DNA from: AC-32 sp963821495
Lineage (GTDB): Bacteria > Actinomycetota > Thermoleophilia > Gaiellales > Gaiellaceae
Reading direction: 5' to 3'
DNA length: 64,000 nucleotides
Assembly (NCBI GenBank): GCA_963821495.1
Contig: CAWGEA010000001.1
Coordinates: forward strand, 372,001 to 436,000
Shown: positions 9,031-17,514 of the stretch, in pieces
Layout of the letters: each line of letters opens with the position of its first letter
Position numbering within the stretch: the stretch's first letter is position 1
Made by a program: the position numbers and the translations under genes
The notes under the pieces: model-generated
Database searches by the model: none
Seen by the model: the letters and a program-made list of their open reading frames with translations, nothing else
Told to the model about the DNA's origin: nothing

Positions 9031-9168
9031 ACGCCGGATCGTGAGTTTGCCGAGCACGCTGGCGGTTGTCGGGCAGCAGGGACCGCCTAGTACGATCTGC
9101 CGCTCTCCGGCGACCGCCCAGACGCCGGGATCAGGCGACATTGGTGGAGACGACCCGAAGGGGGCCCA

Positions 9169-9816
9169 ATGAGCGATTACACGGTTGCGCAGCTCGACGA
9201 GATCGAGGAGCAGGAGGACGGGCGCTGTCCATGGCGACCCGTCCGGCATCACTTCGGCATCACGGCCTTCGGCGTCAACGCGTGGACGGCCGGCGACGCG
9301 GGCGACCGGATCATCAACGAGCACGACGAGTCGGAGGAGCAGGACCTGCAGGAGGAGCTCTACCTCGTCCAGCGGGGCCGCGCGACGTTCGAGCTCGACG
9401 GCGAGCGGGTGGACGCCCCCGCCGGCACCTTCGTCTTCGCCCGTCCAAACGTGAAGCGGACCGCCTTCGCCGAGGAGCCCGGGACGACGATCGTCGCGCT
9501 CGGCGGCACTCCCGGAAAGGCCTACGAGCCCCACGGCTACGAGCTCTGGGCCCCGCTCCGTCCGCTGTACGAGGCGGGGGAGTACGCCGAGGTCGCCGAT
9601 CGCGGACGCGCACTGGTCGAGGCTCATCCGCAATACGCCGACCTGCTCTACAACCTCGCCTGCTGCGAGAGCCTGGCCGGCCGCACGCCAGACGCACTCG
9701 ACCACCTCCGGCGCTCGATCGAGATGTCCGAGGGCTTTCGCGAGTACGCAAAGAACGATTCGGACTTCGACCCGATCCGCGACGAGCCCGGGTTCAAGGA
9801 GCTGATCAGCGGCTAG
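9169..9816 (+). CDS. Cupin plus TPR-like protein
   Basis: A 215-residue protein of two parts. Residues about 55-115 form a cupin beta-barrel (EELYLVQRGRATFELDGERV, then APAGTFVFARPNVKRTAFAE). The C-terminal half is helical and TPR-like (YEAGEYAEVADRGRALVE, YADLLYNLACCESLAG, DALDHLRRSI) and ends DPIRDEPGFKELI, a pattern of actinobacterial cupin-TPR proteins. A GAAGGGGG ribosome site lies just before ATG 9169. The barrel keeps few metal-binding histidines, so a sensing or binding role is more likely than catalysis. It is monocistronic: divergent from the hydrolase and separated by about 130 bases from the ABC genes. Confidence 0.75.
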   Translation: MSDYTVAQLDEIEEQEDGRCPWRPVRHHFGITAFGVNAWTAGDAGDRIINEHDESEEQDLQEELYLVQRGRATFELDGERVDAPAGTFVFARPNVKRTAFAEEPGTTIVALGGTPGKAYEPHGYELWAPLRPLYEAGEYAEVADRGRALVEAHPQYADLLYNLACCESLAGRTPDALDHLRRSIEMSEGFREYAKNDSDFDPIRDEPGFKELISG

Positions 9817-9949
9817 GCGACAACCGAAAAGCGGATCACAGTACTTTCGAGACGGGTCTATCCGCACAAACCCGGATGGCGCTCGCCGGCAGCGGCGAGA
9901 CACTTGGGTTGCGCTCCGACTGGGTGAGCGTCGGCGTGGAAGGAGAGCC

Positions 9950-10930
9950 GTGACGTCGGTCTTCGAGAGCGAGCGCGTCGCGCGGAGGCCCAGGGACCTT
10001 GCGCCCGCGGGCCCCGCCGGCCGATTGCCCGCCGGCCGCGGCCTCGAGCTCCGGCACGTGAGCAAGCGGTTCGGGCCGGTGCAGGCGCTCGGCGACTGCT
10101 CGTTCTCGGTCGCGCGCGGCGGGATGCTCGGCTTTCTCGGGCCGAACGGCGCGGGCAAGACAACCGCTATGCGCACCGTCTTCGGGCTCGTCGAGCCCGA
10201 CGGCGGCGAGGTGCTCTGGGACGGGAGCCCGATCGGGCTGTCCGAGCGCATGCGCTTCGGCTACATGCCGGAGGAGCGTGGCCTCTATCCGCGGATGACG
10301 GTCGCCGACCAGCTCGAGTACTTCGGCTGCCTCCACGGGCTCGAAGCGGGCGCGGCGCGCGCCGCGGCGGGGCGCTGGCTCGAGCGGCTCGGCCCCACCG
10401 TGCGCGCGGGCGCGAAGCTCGAGGAGCTCTCGCACGGGAACCAGCAGCGGGTGCAGCTCGCCGCGGCGCTGCTGCACGAGCCCGAGCTGCTCGTGCTCGA
10501 CGAGCCGTTCGCCGGCCTCGACCCGGTCGCCGTCCACACGCTGGCCGAAGTGCTGCGCGGCGAGGCGGCACGCGGCGCGGCGGTGCTCTTCTCCAGCCAT
10601 CAGCTCGAGCTCGTCGAGGACATCTGCGAGGAGGTCGCAATCGTCGACCACGGCCGGATCGTGGCGACGGGCGACGTCGACGCGCTCAGGCGGGGTTCGC
10701 GGCGCCGCCGGATCGAGCTGCAGCTCGAGGGCGCTGCTGTAGCGTGGCTCCCCGATGTGGCCGGCGTCGAGCTGGTCGAGCGCCGCAACGGCGGCCTGCG
10801 CCTGCTGGCCGGCGGCGGCGTCGATCCCGAGCGAGTGCTCGCCGAGGCGGAGCGGGCCGGGCGCGTGGTCGCGTTCAGCTACGGCCCGCCGTCCCTCGCA
10901 GAGCTCTTCCTGGAGCTGGTGGCGCCGTGA
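9950..10930 (+). CDS. ABC transporter ATP-binding protein (NatA/ABC-2 type)
   Basis: A 326-residue ATPase of the exporter class. Walker A is GPNGAGKTT, the signature is the divergent LSHGNQQR, Walker B is LLVLDEPF followed by AGLDPVA, and the switch histidine lies in LFSSHQLE. The C-terminal extension of about 90 residues is common in NatA-type exporters. GTG 9950 is preceded by AAGGAGAG. The stop overlaps the start of the permease by 4 bases. Cargo is unknown; sodium, lipid or drug export are all seen in this class. A 7-bp stem-loop (9892-9909) sits upstream and may be the end of the preceding transcript. Confidence 0.87.
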   Translation: MTSVFESERVARRPRDLAPAGPAGRLPAGRGLELRHVSKRFGPVQALGDCSFSVARGGMLGFLGPNGAGKTTAMRTVFGLVEPDGGEVLWDGSPIGLSERMRFGYMPEERGLYPRMTVADQLEYFGCLHGLEAGAARAAAGRWLERLGPTVRAGAKLEELSHGNQQRVQLAAALLHEPELLVLDEPFAGLDPVAVHTLAEVLRGEAARGAAVLFSSHQLELVEDICEEVAIVDHGRIVATGDVDALRRGSRRRRIELQLEGAAVAWLPDVAGVELVERRNGGLRLLAGGGVDPERVLAEAERAGRVVAFSYGPPSLAELFLELVAP

Positions 10931-12072
10931 GCGGCCGGCGCGCGATCACGCTCGTCGCCAGGCGCGAGATCCGCGAGCGCCTGCGCTCCAAGGTCTTTCT
11001 GATCTCGACTCTCGTACTACTCCTGGTCGTCGGCGGGTCGACGGGGCTCCAGGGCGCGCTCTCCAAGAAGCCGACGTACCACGTCGTCGTCACGGCCCCG
11101 GCCCCGGCCGGTCTTCGGCCGGCGCTCGAGCGCGCGGCGAAGCCGTTCGACGACGCGAAGGTGCAGCTGCGGGTTGTCGCCTCGCCGGCCGCCGGACGGA
11201 AGGCGCTCGAAACGGAGCAGGCCGACGCGCTCCTGCTGCTGTCGCAGAACCGGCTCGTCTTCCGCTCGGACGTCGACCCCAAGGCCGCGGCGATCGCGGA
11301 CACGGCGGTGCGGGCGCTGCGCAACCACCTGCCGCCGGCACCGGAGCTCGCGGCGGTGACGCTCCACCCGCCGGACGCGAAGACCTCCGACGCCGAGATC
11401 CTCGTCGCCTCGCTCGGGGCCTTGCTCCTGCTCACGTCGCTCGCCTTCTACGGGCAGTGGGTGGTCGGCGGCGTCGTCGAGGAGAAGAACAGCCGCGTCG
11501 TCGAGATCGTCCTCTCGACGGTGCGCCCGCGCCACCTGCTCGCGGGCAAGGTGATCGGCATCGGCCTGCTCGGGCTCGCCCAGCTGACGCTCGTCGCGGG
11601 CCTCGCCGCCGCGCTCCTCGTCGCGGGCGCCTTTGACGCGCCCGCCGGGCTCGGCGGCAGCGCCGCGCTCGTCATCCCGTGGTTCGCGCTCGGGTACGCG
11701 CTCTACGCCGTCGCCTACGCCACCGCGGGTGCGCTCGCCTCGCGTCAGCAAAACGCCGACACGGCCGGACAGCCCGTCACCTACACGCTCCTCGCCGTCT
11801 ACTTCGGGGGATACGTCGCGCTCACCAGCGACACGGACGGGCTGCTGGCCAACCTGCTCACGGTCTTCCCGCTGAGCGCGCCGCTCGTCCTCCCGGCCCG
11901 CAGCGCGCTCGTGGGCGTGCCCCTCTGGGAACACGTTCTCGCGGTCGTGCTCGTCCTGGCCACGATCTACGCGCTCGTCCGCTTCGCCGGCCGGGTGTAC
12001 GGCCGCGGCCTGCTGCACGGCGGCCCGCGCCTCGGGCTGCGCACCGCCTGGCGCCTGAGCCACGAGCGCTGA
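10927..12072 (+). CDS. ABC-2 type permease (NatB-like)
   Basis: A 381-residue membrane protein. An N-terminal helix (VFLISTLVLLLVVGGSTG) is followed by an extracytoplasmic domain of about 150 residues and then a cluster of five or six helices, including ILVASLGALLLLTSLAFYG and the conserved EEKNSRVVEIVLSTVRP motif of NatB-like permeases. GTG 10927 overlaps the ATPase stop (GTGA). The pair makes a complete homodimeric exporter. No substrate can be read from the sequence. Confidence 0.87.
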   Translation: MSGRRAITLVARREIRERLRSKVFLISTLVLLLVVGGSTGLQGALSKKPTYHVVVTAPAPAGLRPALERAAKPFDDAKVQLRVVASPAAGRKALETEQADALLLLSQNRLVFRSDVDPKAAAIADTAVRALRNHLPPAPELAAVTLHPPDAKTSDAEILVASLGALLLLTSLAFYGQWVVGGVVEEKNSRVVEIVLSTVRPRHLLAGKVIGIGLLGLAQLTLVAGLAAALLVAGAFDAPAGLGGSAALVIPWFALGYALYAVAYATAGALASRQQNADTAGQPVTYTLLAVYFGGYVALTSDTDGLLANLLTVFPLSAPLVLPARSALVGVPLWEHVLAVVLVLATIYALVRFAGRVYGRGLLHGGPRLGLRTAWRLSHER

Positions 12073-12113
12073 TCGCGCGGGAATAGCGACGGCGGCGGCG
12101 CGTTCGAGCGGGC

Positions 12114-12506
12114 ATGGCAGGGAGCAAGGAGTTCCGGGTGGTGCTGACGGTGCCGGACTTCGACGCCGCCGTCGCCTTCTATCGCGACGCGCTCGGGCTG
12201 GAGCAGGTCGCGGACTGGAGCTCCGAGGACGGGCGCGTCGTCCTGCTCGACGCGGGGCGGGCCACGCTCGAGCTCTTCGACGAGCGGCAGGCCGAGGCCG
12301 TCGACCGGATCGAGGCGGGGCGGCGCGTGTCGGGCCCGGTTCGCCTGGCGCTCGAGGTCGCCGACAGCGAGGCCGCCGCTCGGCGGCTGGTCGAGGCCGG
12401 CGCGGACGAGGTGGCGCCGCCGGTGACCGCGCCCTGGGGAGACCGCAACGCGCGCGTCCGCACGCCTGACGGCGTGCAGTTGACGCTCTTCAGCCCCGGC
12501 GGCTAG
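12114..12506 (+). CDS. VOC-superfamily protein (glyoxalase/bleomycin-resistance fold)
   Basis: A 130-residue protein with the paired beta-alpha-beta-beta-beta modules of the vicinal-oxygen-chelate fold: FRVVLTVPDFDAAVAFYRDA, VVLLDAGRATLELFD, VRLALEVADSEAAARRL, and a C-terminal VRTPDGVQLTLF. Such proteins act as metal-dependent isomerases, dioxygenases or drug-binding proteins; the specific role cannot be told. Metal ligands of true glyoxalase I are only partly present. It stands alone between the exporter and a minus-strand gene fragment. Confidence 0.8.
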   Translation: MAGSKEFRVVLTVPDFDAAVAFYRDALGLEQVADWSSEDGRVVLLDAGRATLELFDERQAEAVDRIEAGRRVSGPVRLALEVADSEAAARRLVEAGADEVAPPVTAPWGDRNARVRTPDGVQLTLFSPGG

Positions 12507-12624
12507 CCCTCGTTCCGTACTCCAGGCAGCGGTCGGCCTCGACGAGCGCCTCGGCCCTCGTCAGCGGCGGGCGAAGCTCCTCGAAGGTCGGCTTCGCCGG
12601 TGTCGTCTGCGCGGCGATGGCCAT
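12490..12624 (-). pseudogene. Possible remnant of a GltD-type N-terminal iron-sulfur region
   Basis: On the minus strand an ATG at 12624 opens a 44-codon frame containing PTFEELRPPLTRAEALVEAD followed by RCLEYGTRA. This resembles the start of GltD-like and PreT-like oxidoreductases, where a PP-L-T-x-EA-x-EA-x-RCLxCG pattern introduces the iron-sulfur cysteines. Here the second cysteine is tyrosine and the frame stops after a few residues. It overlaps the VOC gene end and lies in the 250-base gap before the ATP-grasp gene. Likeness is by eye and could be chance. Confidence 0.3.
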
Positions 12625-12758
12625 GTGCGCGAAGCGTTCGGCCCGGGGGTTCGAGCGGCATCGGGGCGGGCGCGGAGCACAAGCGTGGAAAACCCGTAGC
12701 CCGAACGGCGAACCCCCTGATGCCGCATCCGCAGGCCGAGCGCGACGATGCGCTCGAG

Positions 12759-13586
12759 ATGACGCTCGCTGTCGTTGCCCACCAGCGCGAGCCGACGAAC
12801 GCCATGCTCGCCGCGCAGCTGGACGCGCAGCTCCTCGCGCCGCAGACCGCGCTTGCCCGCCTGCGGCCGGGAGACGTCGCCCTCGTCCGGCTCGACGTCC
12901 GGCGGACGCTCGACGGCTGCGAGCCCGGCCTCGACCTGCTGGAGCCGCTCGAGCAACGAGGGGTCGAGGTGCTCAACCGCGCGCCGGCACTGCTCGCCGC
13001 CCACGACAAGCTGCGGACGAGCCAGATCCTGCCGGCCGCCGGGTTGCCGCACCCGCACACGGAGCACATCACCTCGGTGCACGAGCTGGTCGAGGTGGTG
13101 CCGCCGATCGTCGTCAAGCCGCGGTTCGGCAGCTGGGGACGCGACGTCGTCCGCTGCCGCGACCGGGCAGAGCTCGAGGCATGGGCCGTGCAGCTTCAGC
13201 GCCGGCCGTGGTTCCGCCGCACGGGCGCGATCGTGCAGGAGCTCCTGCCCCCGCCCGGCCACGACCTGCGTGTGCTCGTCGCGCGCGGGCGCGTCTTCGG
13301 CTGCGTGGAGCGGGTTGCGCGGCCCGGCGAGTGGCGGACGAACATCTCCCTCGGCGGAACGAGGCGCAAGGTCGATCCATCGGAGGAGGCGTGCGAGCTG
13401 GCGCTGGCCGCCGCAGCGGCGGTGGGGATGGACGTCGCGGGCGTCGACCTGCTCCCGGTGAACGGTTCCTACGTGGCGCTCGAGCTGAACGGCGCGGCCG
13501 ACTTCGACGGCGCGTACTCGTTCAGGGGTCGCGACGTCTTCGCCGAGCTGCGGGCAGCGCTCGACATGCTGCCGGCCGCGGTCTAG
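12759..13586 (+). CDS. RimK-like ATP-grasp ligase
   Basis: About 275 residues with an N-terminal pre-ATP-grasp fold (LAVVAHQREPTNAMLAAQL), the linker DKLRTSQILPAAGLPHPHT, an ATP-binding lysine strand PPIVVKPRFGSWGRDV, the QELLPPPGHDLRVLV segment and the metal-binding ELNGAADFDGAY near the C-terminus. This pattern is typical of RimK/LysX enzymes that add an amino acid to a protein or small carrier. Start is uncertain: ATG 12759 begins at the first beta strand, ATG 12720 would add 13 residues. No carrier protein (LysW) or other pathway gene is adjacent. Confidence 0.8.
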   Translation: MTLAVVAHQREPTNAMLAAQLDAQLLAPQTALARLRPGDVALVRLDVRRTLDGCEPGLDLLEPLEQRGVEVLNRAPALLAAHDKLRTSQILPAAGLPHPHTEHITSVHELVEVVPPIVVKPRFGSWGRDVVRCRDRAELEAWAVQLQRRPWFRRTGAIVQELLPPPGHDLRVLVARGRVFGCVERVARPGEWRTNISLGGTRRKVDPSEEACELALAAAAAVGMDVAGVDLLPVNGSYVALELNGAADFDGAYSFRGRDVFAELRAALDMLPAAV

Positions 13587-13602
13587 CCGAGAACCTCCGC
13601 AG

Positions 13603-14409
13603 CTAGGTGCGATCGAGGTCGCGGCGCTCGAGCGCGAAGGGCGCGAGCGCCGCGCACACGGCCGCCGCGGCCAGCAGGACGAGCGCGTGCCAGGGCGCCA
13701 GCCCCTCCCGGAGCGGGTCGCCGACGCTGTAGTGGTAGAAGGGCGAGAGCGGCCGCAGAGGCTTCAGCGGGCCGGCCAGCGGCGCCAGCGAGTTGACGAG
13801 GTACGCGGCCACCGCGACGGCGGTGACGATCCCGATCGCACGTGCGCGGTGGCCCGTCGCCGCGCCCGCGAGGAGCGCGAGCGCACCGAAGAGCAGCGCG
13901 AGCAGCAGCAGCAGGAGGACGGCCGCGCCGAGCTTCCAGGCGGAGATGTCCATTCCCGCCGCCGCCGCGCCGACGACGAGGGCGAGCCAGAGCACGAGCG
14001 CGAGCCCGGTCAGCTCGACCACGAGCGAGACCAGCTTCTCGAGCACGACCCGCCGCCGGGTGAGCGGCTGTGCGAGCAGGAGGTCGAGCGTCCCGCGCTC
14101 CTCCTCGCCGGCGATCGCGCCCGCGCCGCCTCCGATCGCCGAGACGAGCAACAGCAGCGGCGCCATCAGCGCGAAGACCTCGCTGCCGAGGTAGCCGGCC
14201 GCGGTCAGGTAGTCGATCGAGCCACCGAAGCCGATGAAGCCCTTCAGCGCCTGGGGATAGTCCTGCACGAGCTTGTTCAGGCTCGGGTTGTCGCGAACGG
14301 CCGGGTAGACGGAGACCATCAGCGCGGCGAGGGAGACGAGGCCGAGGCTCCACCAGACGAAGCCGCGGCGCACGTCCCGCAGGCCCTTCAGCGCGACGTT
14401 ACGCAGCAT
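13603..14409 (-). CDS. ABC-2 type permease
   Basis: A 268-residue membrane protein with about six helices; ALMAPLLLLVSAIGGGAGAI followed by GEEERGTLDLLLAQPLTRR is the hallmark of ABC-2 permeases. The start at 14409 is chosen because MLRNVALKGLRDVRRGF is the usual N-terminus; it overlaps the ATPase stop by 11 bases. Last gene of a four-gene minus-strand operon starting with formate-tetrahydrofolate ligase. Substrate unknown. Confidence 0.85.
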   Translation of the reverse strand: MLRNVALKGLRDVRRGFVWWSLGLVSLAALMVSVYPAVRDNPSLNKLVQDYPQALKGFIGFGGSIDYLTAAGYLGSEVFALMAPLLLLVSAIGGGAGAIAGEEERGTLDLLLAQPLTRRRVVLEKLVSLVVELTGLALVLWLALVVGAAAAGMDISAWKLGAAVLLLLLLALLFGALALLAGAATGHRARAIGIVTAVAVAAYLVNSLAPLAGPLKPLRPLSPFYHYSVGDPLREGLAPWHALVLLAAAAVCAALAPFALERRDLDRT

Positions 14410-15301
14410 CGCGGCTCCGGTAGAGGTCGAGGAAGACGTCCTCGAGGTCGGCCTCGCGCACATCCAGCGCGACGACCTCGAAGCGCGCGAGCGCCTTCAC
14501 GAGCGGGTCGACCGGGCCCTCGAGCGCGAACACGACCGTGTCGTTACGCCGCTCGAGCTCCCGCGCGCCCGGGACGTCCGCGAACGCTTCGGCCGGCGGG
14601 GCTGCCGCGAAGGTCGCCTCCAGCCGCGTCGAGGCGCGGGCGCGCACGGCCTCGACGGACTCGACCAGCTCCAGCCGGCCTTCGCGCAGCACGGCGACGC
14701 GGTCGGCGAGCTCCTGTACCTCCGCGAGCACGTGCGAGGAGAGGAAGACCGTGCGCCCCTCGGCCGCGGCCTCGCGCACGAGCTCGTGGAACGTCTGCTG
14801 CACGAGCGGGTCGAGGCCGGTCGTGGGCTCGTCCAGGACGAGCAGCTCCGGCCGGTGCATGAACGCCTGCACGAGCCCCGTCTTCTGGCGGTTTCCGCTC
14901 GACAGGGAGCGCAGCGGCCGGTCGAGCTCGAGGTCGAGGCGCTCTGCGAGCCCGAGGCCGTCGCCGAGGCCGTCGAGGCCGCGCAGGTTGGCGAAGAAGG
15001 TCAGCAGCTCGAGGCCGGTCAGCCGGTCGTACAGCCGCAGGTCGCCCGGGACGTAGCCGACCCGCCGCCTGATCGCGAGGCTGTCGCGGCGCGAGTCGAG
15101 GCCGAAGACCGAGAGCGTCCCGGACGTGGGGCGGATCAGGTCGAGCAGCAGCCGGATGGTCGTCGTCTTGCCGGCGCCGTTCGGGCCGAGGAAGCCGAAG
15201 ACCTCGCCACGGTGGACGGCGAAGCACAGGCCGTCGACGCCGCGGGCACCGCCGCGGTAGACCTTCGTCAGCCGCTCGGCGCGGACGACCTCGTCGCTCA
15301 G
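14399..15301 (-). CDS. ABC transporter ATP-binding protein, apparent CTG start
   Basis: A 300-residue ATPase: Walker A GPNGAGKTT, signature LSSGNRQKTGL, Walker B LLVLDEPTTGLDP, switch SSHVLAEV. The C-terminal extension ends DLEDVFLDLYR, common in exporters paired with ABC-2 permeases. No ATG, GTG or TTG lies near the expected N-terminus. A CTG at 15301 overlaps the upstream stop as CTGA and would give (M)SDEVVRAERLTKVY, exactly the normal position, so CTG initiation by translational coupling is proposed. It is followed by its permease. Confidence 0.8.
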   Translation of the reverse strand: MSDEVVRAERLTKVYRGGARGVDGLCFAVHRGEVFGFLGPNGAGKTTTIRLLLDLIRPTSGTLSVFGLDSRRDSLAIRRRVGYVPGDLRLYDRLTGLELLTFFANLRGLDGLGDGLGLAERLDLELDRPLRSLSSGNRQKTGLVQAFMHRPELLVLDEPTTGLDPLVQQTFHELVREAAAEGRTVFLSSHVLAEVQELADRVAVLREGRLELVESVEAVRARASTRLEATFAAAPPAEAFADVPGARELERRNDTVVFALEGPVDPLVKALARFEVVALDVREADLEDVFLDLYRSRDAA

Positions 15302-15774
15302 CCGCCGCCACCCTTCGGCGGGGAGGCCGCGAAGGTCGCCTGCAGGCCGCGGGCGAGAGCGTCCTTCTCGGCGCTGGAGAGCTTCGCGTTCGCGTGCACG
15401 ATCGTGTAGTACCACGGCGGCATCCCGCCGCCGCGGACGGCCTCGGCCGCGTCGCCGGCCTCCTGCGGCCGGTTCCACTCCGAGAAGTTGAGCGTGCTGC
15501 GGCCCGAGTCGACGTCGCTCTGGACGAGCCAGGAGACGGGCGCGATCTTCGAGTACCAGCGCCACTTCGTCTCGTTGCTGTGGCAGTCGAAGCAGGCGCG
15601 GACGGCGAGCGCGCGCGTCTGCGGCGAGTCCCACTTCGGCTCCTGCAGCACCGGCGGGTTCGTGTGCGCGCGCCCGTAGGGAACCGCCTGGGCGAGCGCG
15701 AAGAGGGCGACCAGCAGCAGCACGCCGCGCAGCAGCGCCCGACGCCAGCCGAGTCGCCGCAGGTAGCCGCGCAT
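15298..15774 (-). CDS. Membrane-anchored heme-binding-domain protein
   Basis: A 158-residue protein. One N-terminal helix (ALLRGVLLLVALFALAQAV) anchors an extracytoplasmic domain with a single c-type heme motif CFDCHSNE, flanked by NPPVLQEPKWDSPQTRALA and WYSKIAPVSWLV. This resembles the Haem_bd family of mono-heme proteins whose conserved tryptophans surround the heme. The ATG at 15774 overlaps the fhs stop by one base, and the 3' end overlaps the ABC ATPase start. Expected location is the outer face of the membrane. No cytochrome c maturation genes are in the window. Confidence 0.77.
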   Translation of the reverse strand: MRGYLRRLGWRRALLRGVLLLVALFALAQAVPYGRAHTNPPVLQEPKWDSPQTRALAVRACFDCHSNETKWRWYSKIAPVSWLVQSDVDSGRSTLNFSEWNRPQEAGDAAEAVRGGGMPPWYYTIVHANAKLSSAEKDALARGLQATFAASPPKGGGG

Positions 15775-17420
15775 CAGCGCAGGCCGAGGACGCGGCCGTT
15801 CGCGTCGACGTCGATCCGCGAGGCGGCCGGATCCGCCGGCAAACCGGGCATCGTCTGCATCTCGCCGCAGAGCGCCACCACCCAGCCGGCGCCCGTGTAG
15901 GCGCGCAGCTCGCGCACCGGGAGGGTGAACCCTTCGGGCGCGTTGACGAGCGTCGGGTCGTGCGAGAGGGAGAGGTGCGTCTTGGCGATGCACACCGGCA
16001 GGCGCCCGAGGCCCCGGGCCTCGAGCTGCTCCGCCTGCTTCGCCGCGGCCGGCGAGAGCTCGATGCCCTCCGCGCCGTACGCCCGCCTGGCGACCTTGTC
16101 GATCTTGTCGGCGAGCGGGTCGCCGTCCTCGTAGAGGAACCGCGCCGGCCACGTGCGCTCGGTCGCGCCGACGACGGCCTCGGCCAGCTCGGCCGCGCCT
16201 TCGCCGCCCGAGAGGTAGCCGTCGTTGACGGCCGTGCCGAGCGCGCCCGCCTCGACGGCCAGCCGCCGCACGGCGTGAACCTCGTCGGAGGTGTCGTCCG
16301 GGTGCCGGTTGACGGCCACGACCGCATGGAGGCCGAAGCGCCGGACGATTGCGACGTTGGCGGCGAGGTTCGCCGCGCCGCGCTCGAGCGCGCGCAGCCC
16401 TCCGTCGGGATCGCCGCCGTGATGCTTGAGCGCCTGCACCGTCGCCACGAGGACGACTCCGCTCGGAAGGATGCCGCCGAGGCGGCAGACGATGTCCATG
16501 AACTTCTCGAAGCCCATGTCCGCGCCGAAGCCTCCCTCGGTGACCACGTAGTCGCCGAGCTTCAGCGCGAGCCGGTCGGCCAGGAGCGAGCTGTTCCCGT
16601 GTGCGATGTTGGCGAAGGGGCCGCAGTGGACGAAGGCGGGGTTGCCCTCGAGTGTCTGCACGAGGTTGGGCTTCAGCGTGTCGGTGAGCAGGGCCGCCAT
16701 CGAGCCGGCGCAACCGAGCTGCTCGGCCGTCACGGGCTCGCCGTCGAAGGTCGTGCCGACGGTGATCGCGCCGAGCCGCATGCGCAGGTCCTCGTGGTCG
16801 CGCGCGACGGCGACGATCGCCATCACCTCCGAGGCGGCGGTGATGTCGAAGCCGGTCTCCCGCGGCGCCCCGTTCGCCTTGCCGCCGAGCCCGACGACGA
16901 TCTTCCGCAGCGCGCGGTCGTCCATGTCGAGGCAGCGGCGCCAGGTGATCGAGTGCGGATCGAGGCCGAGCGGGTTGCCGTGCAGCAGGTGCGACTCCAC
17001 GACGGCCGCAAGCAGGTTGTTCGCCGCGCCGATCGCGTGGATGTCGCCGGTGAAGTGGAGGTTGATCAGCTCCATCGGCGTCAGCTGGGCCTGTCCGCCG
17101 CCCGTGCCGCCGCCCTTGATCCCGAAGACCGGGCCGAGCGAGGGCTCGCGCAGCGCGAGCACCGGGTGCTCGCCGATGTGGCCGAGGCCGTCGACGAGCG
17201 AGATCGCCGTCGTCGTCTTGCCCTCGCCCGCCTTGGTGGGCGTGACCGAGGTGACGCAGATCAGCTTCCCGTCGGGCGCGTCGGCCAGCCGGTCGAGCGC
17301 CGCGAGTTCGATCTTCGCGGCATGGTGCCCGTAGGGCAGGACCTCTTCCGGCTCGAGGCCGAGCTCCTCGGCGATGCTGATGATGGGGCGGGGCATGTTG
17401 GGTGCGTATTGAATCTTCAT
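15774..17420 (-). CDS. fhs: Formate-tetrahydrofolate ligase
   Basis: ATP-dependent ligation of formate to tetrahydrofolate giving 10-formyl-THF for C1 metabolism. The 548-residue length fits the family. Diagnostic are TPTKAGEGKTTT (P-loop-like), REPSLGPVFGIKGGGTGGG, TGDIHAIGAANNL, EGGFGADMGFEKF and KTHLSLSHDPT. ATG 17420 is used; ATG 17396 would remove eight residues and no ribosome site separates them. It heads an operon with a heme-binding protein and an ABC exporter, an unusual partnership. The leader carries a stem-loop at 17467-17504. Confidence 0.94.
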   Translation of the reverse strand: MKIQYAPNMPRPIISIAEELGLEPEEVLPYGHHAAKIELAALDRLADAPDGKLICVTSVTPTKAGEGKTTTAISLVDGLGHIGEHPVLALREPSLGPVFGIKGGGTGGGQAQLTPMELINLHFTGDIHAIGAANNLLAAVVESHLLHGNPLGLDPHSITWRRCLDMDDRALRKIVVGLGGKANGAPRETGFDITAASEVMAIVAVARDHEDLRMRLGAITVGTTFDGEPVTAEQLGCAGSMAALLTDTLKPNLVQTLEGNPAFVHCGPFANIAHGNSSLLADRLALKLGDYVVTEGGFGADMGFEKFMDIVCRLGGILPSGVVLVATVQALKHHGGDPDGGLRALERGAANLAANVAIVRRFGLHAVVAVNRHPDDTSDEVHAVRRLAVEAGALGTAVNDGYLSGGEGAAELAEAVVGATERTWPARFLYEDGDPLADKIDKVARRAYGAEGIELSPAAAKQAEQLEARGLGRLPVCIAKTHLSLSHDPTLVNAPEGFTLPVRELRAYTGAGWVVALCGEMQTMPGLPADPAASRIDVDANGRVLGLR

Positions 17421-17466
17421 CGGCGCAGCGTCGAGGGGGGAACGGTCCGCGCCATCGGGAGCCGCA

Positions 17467-17504
17467 CCGAACAACGCTGCGGAAAAGCCGCAGCAAGCGT
17501 TCGG
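17467..17504. promoter_or_regulatory. Interrupted stem-loop in the fhs / malic enzyme divergent region
   Basis: Arms CCGAAC (17467-17472) and GTTCGG (17499-17504) enclose an inner 7-bp stem GCTGCGG/CCGCAGC (17476-17482, 17488-17494) with a 5-base loop and a small internal loop. It would be transcribed in the fhs leader and lies only 11 bases before the malic enzyme start. It could be a regulatory hairpin or an operator. No known riboswitch class was recognised. Confidence 0.35.
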
Positions 17505-17514
17505 CCTGCGGCGG

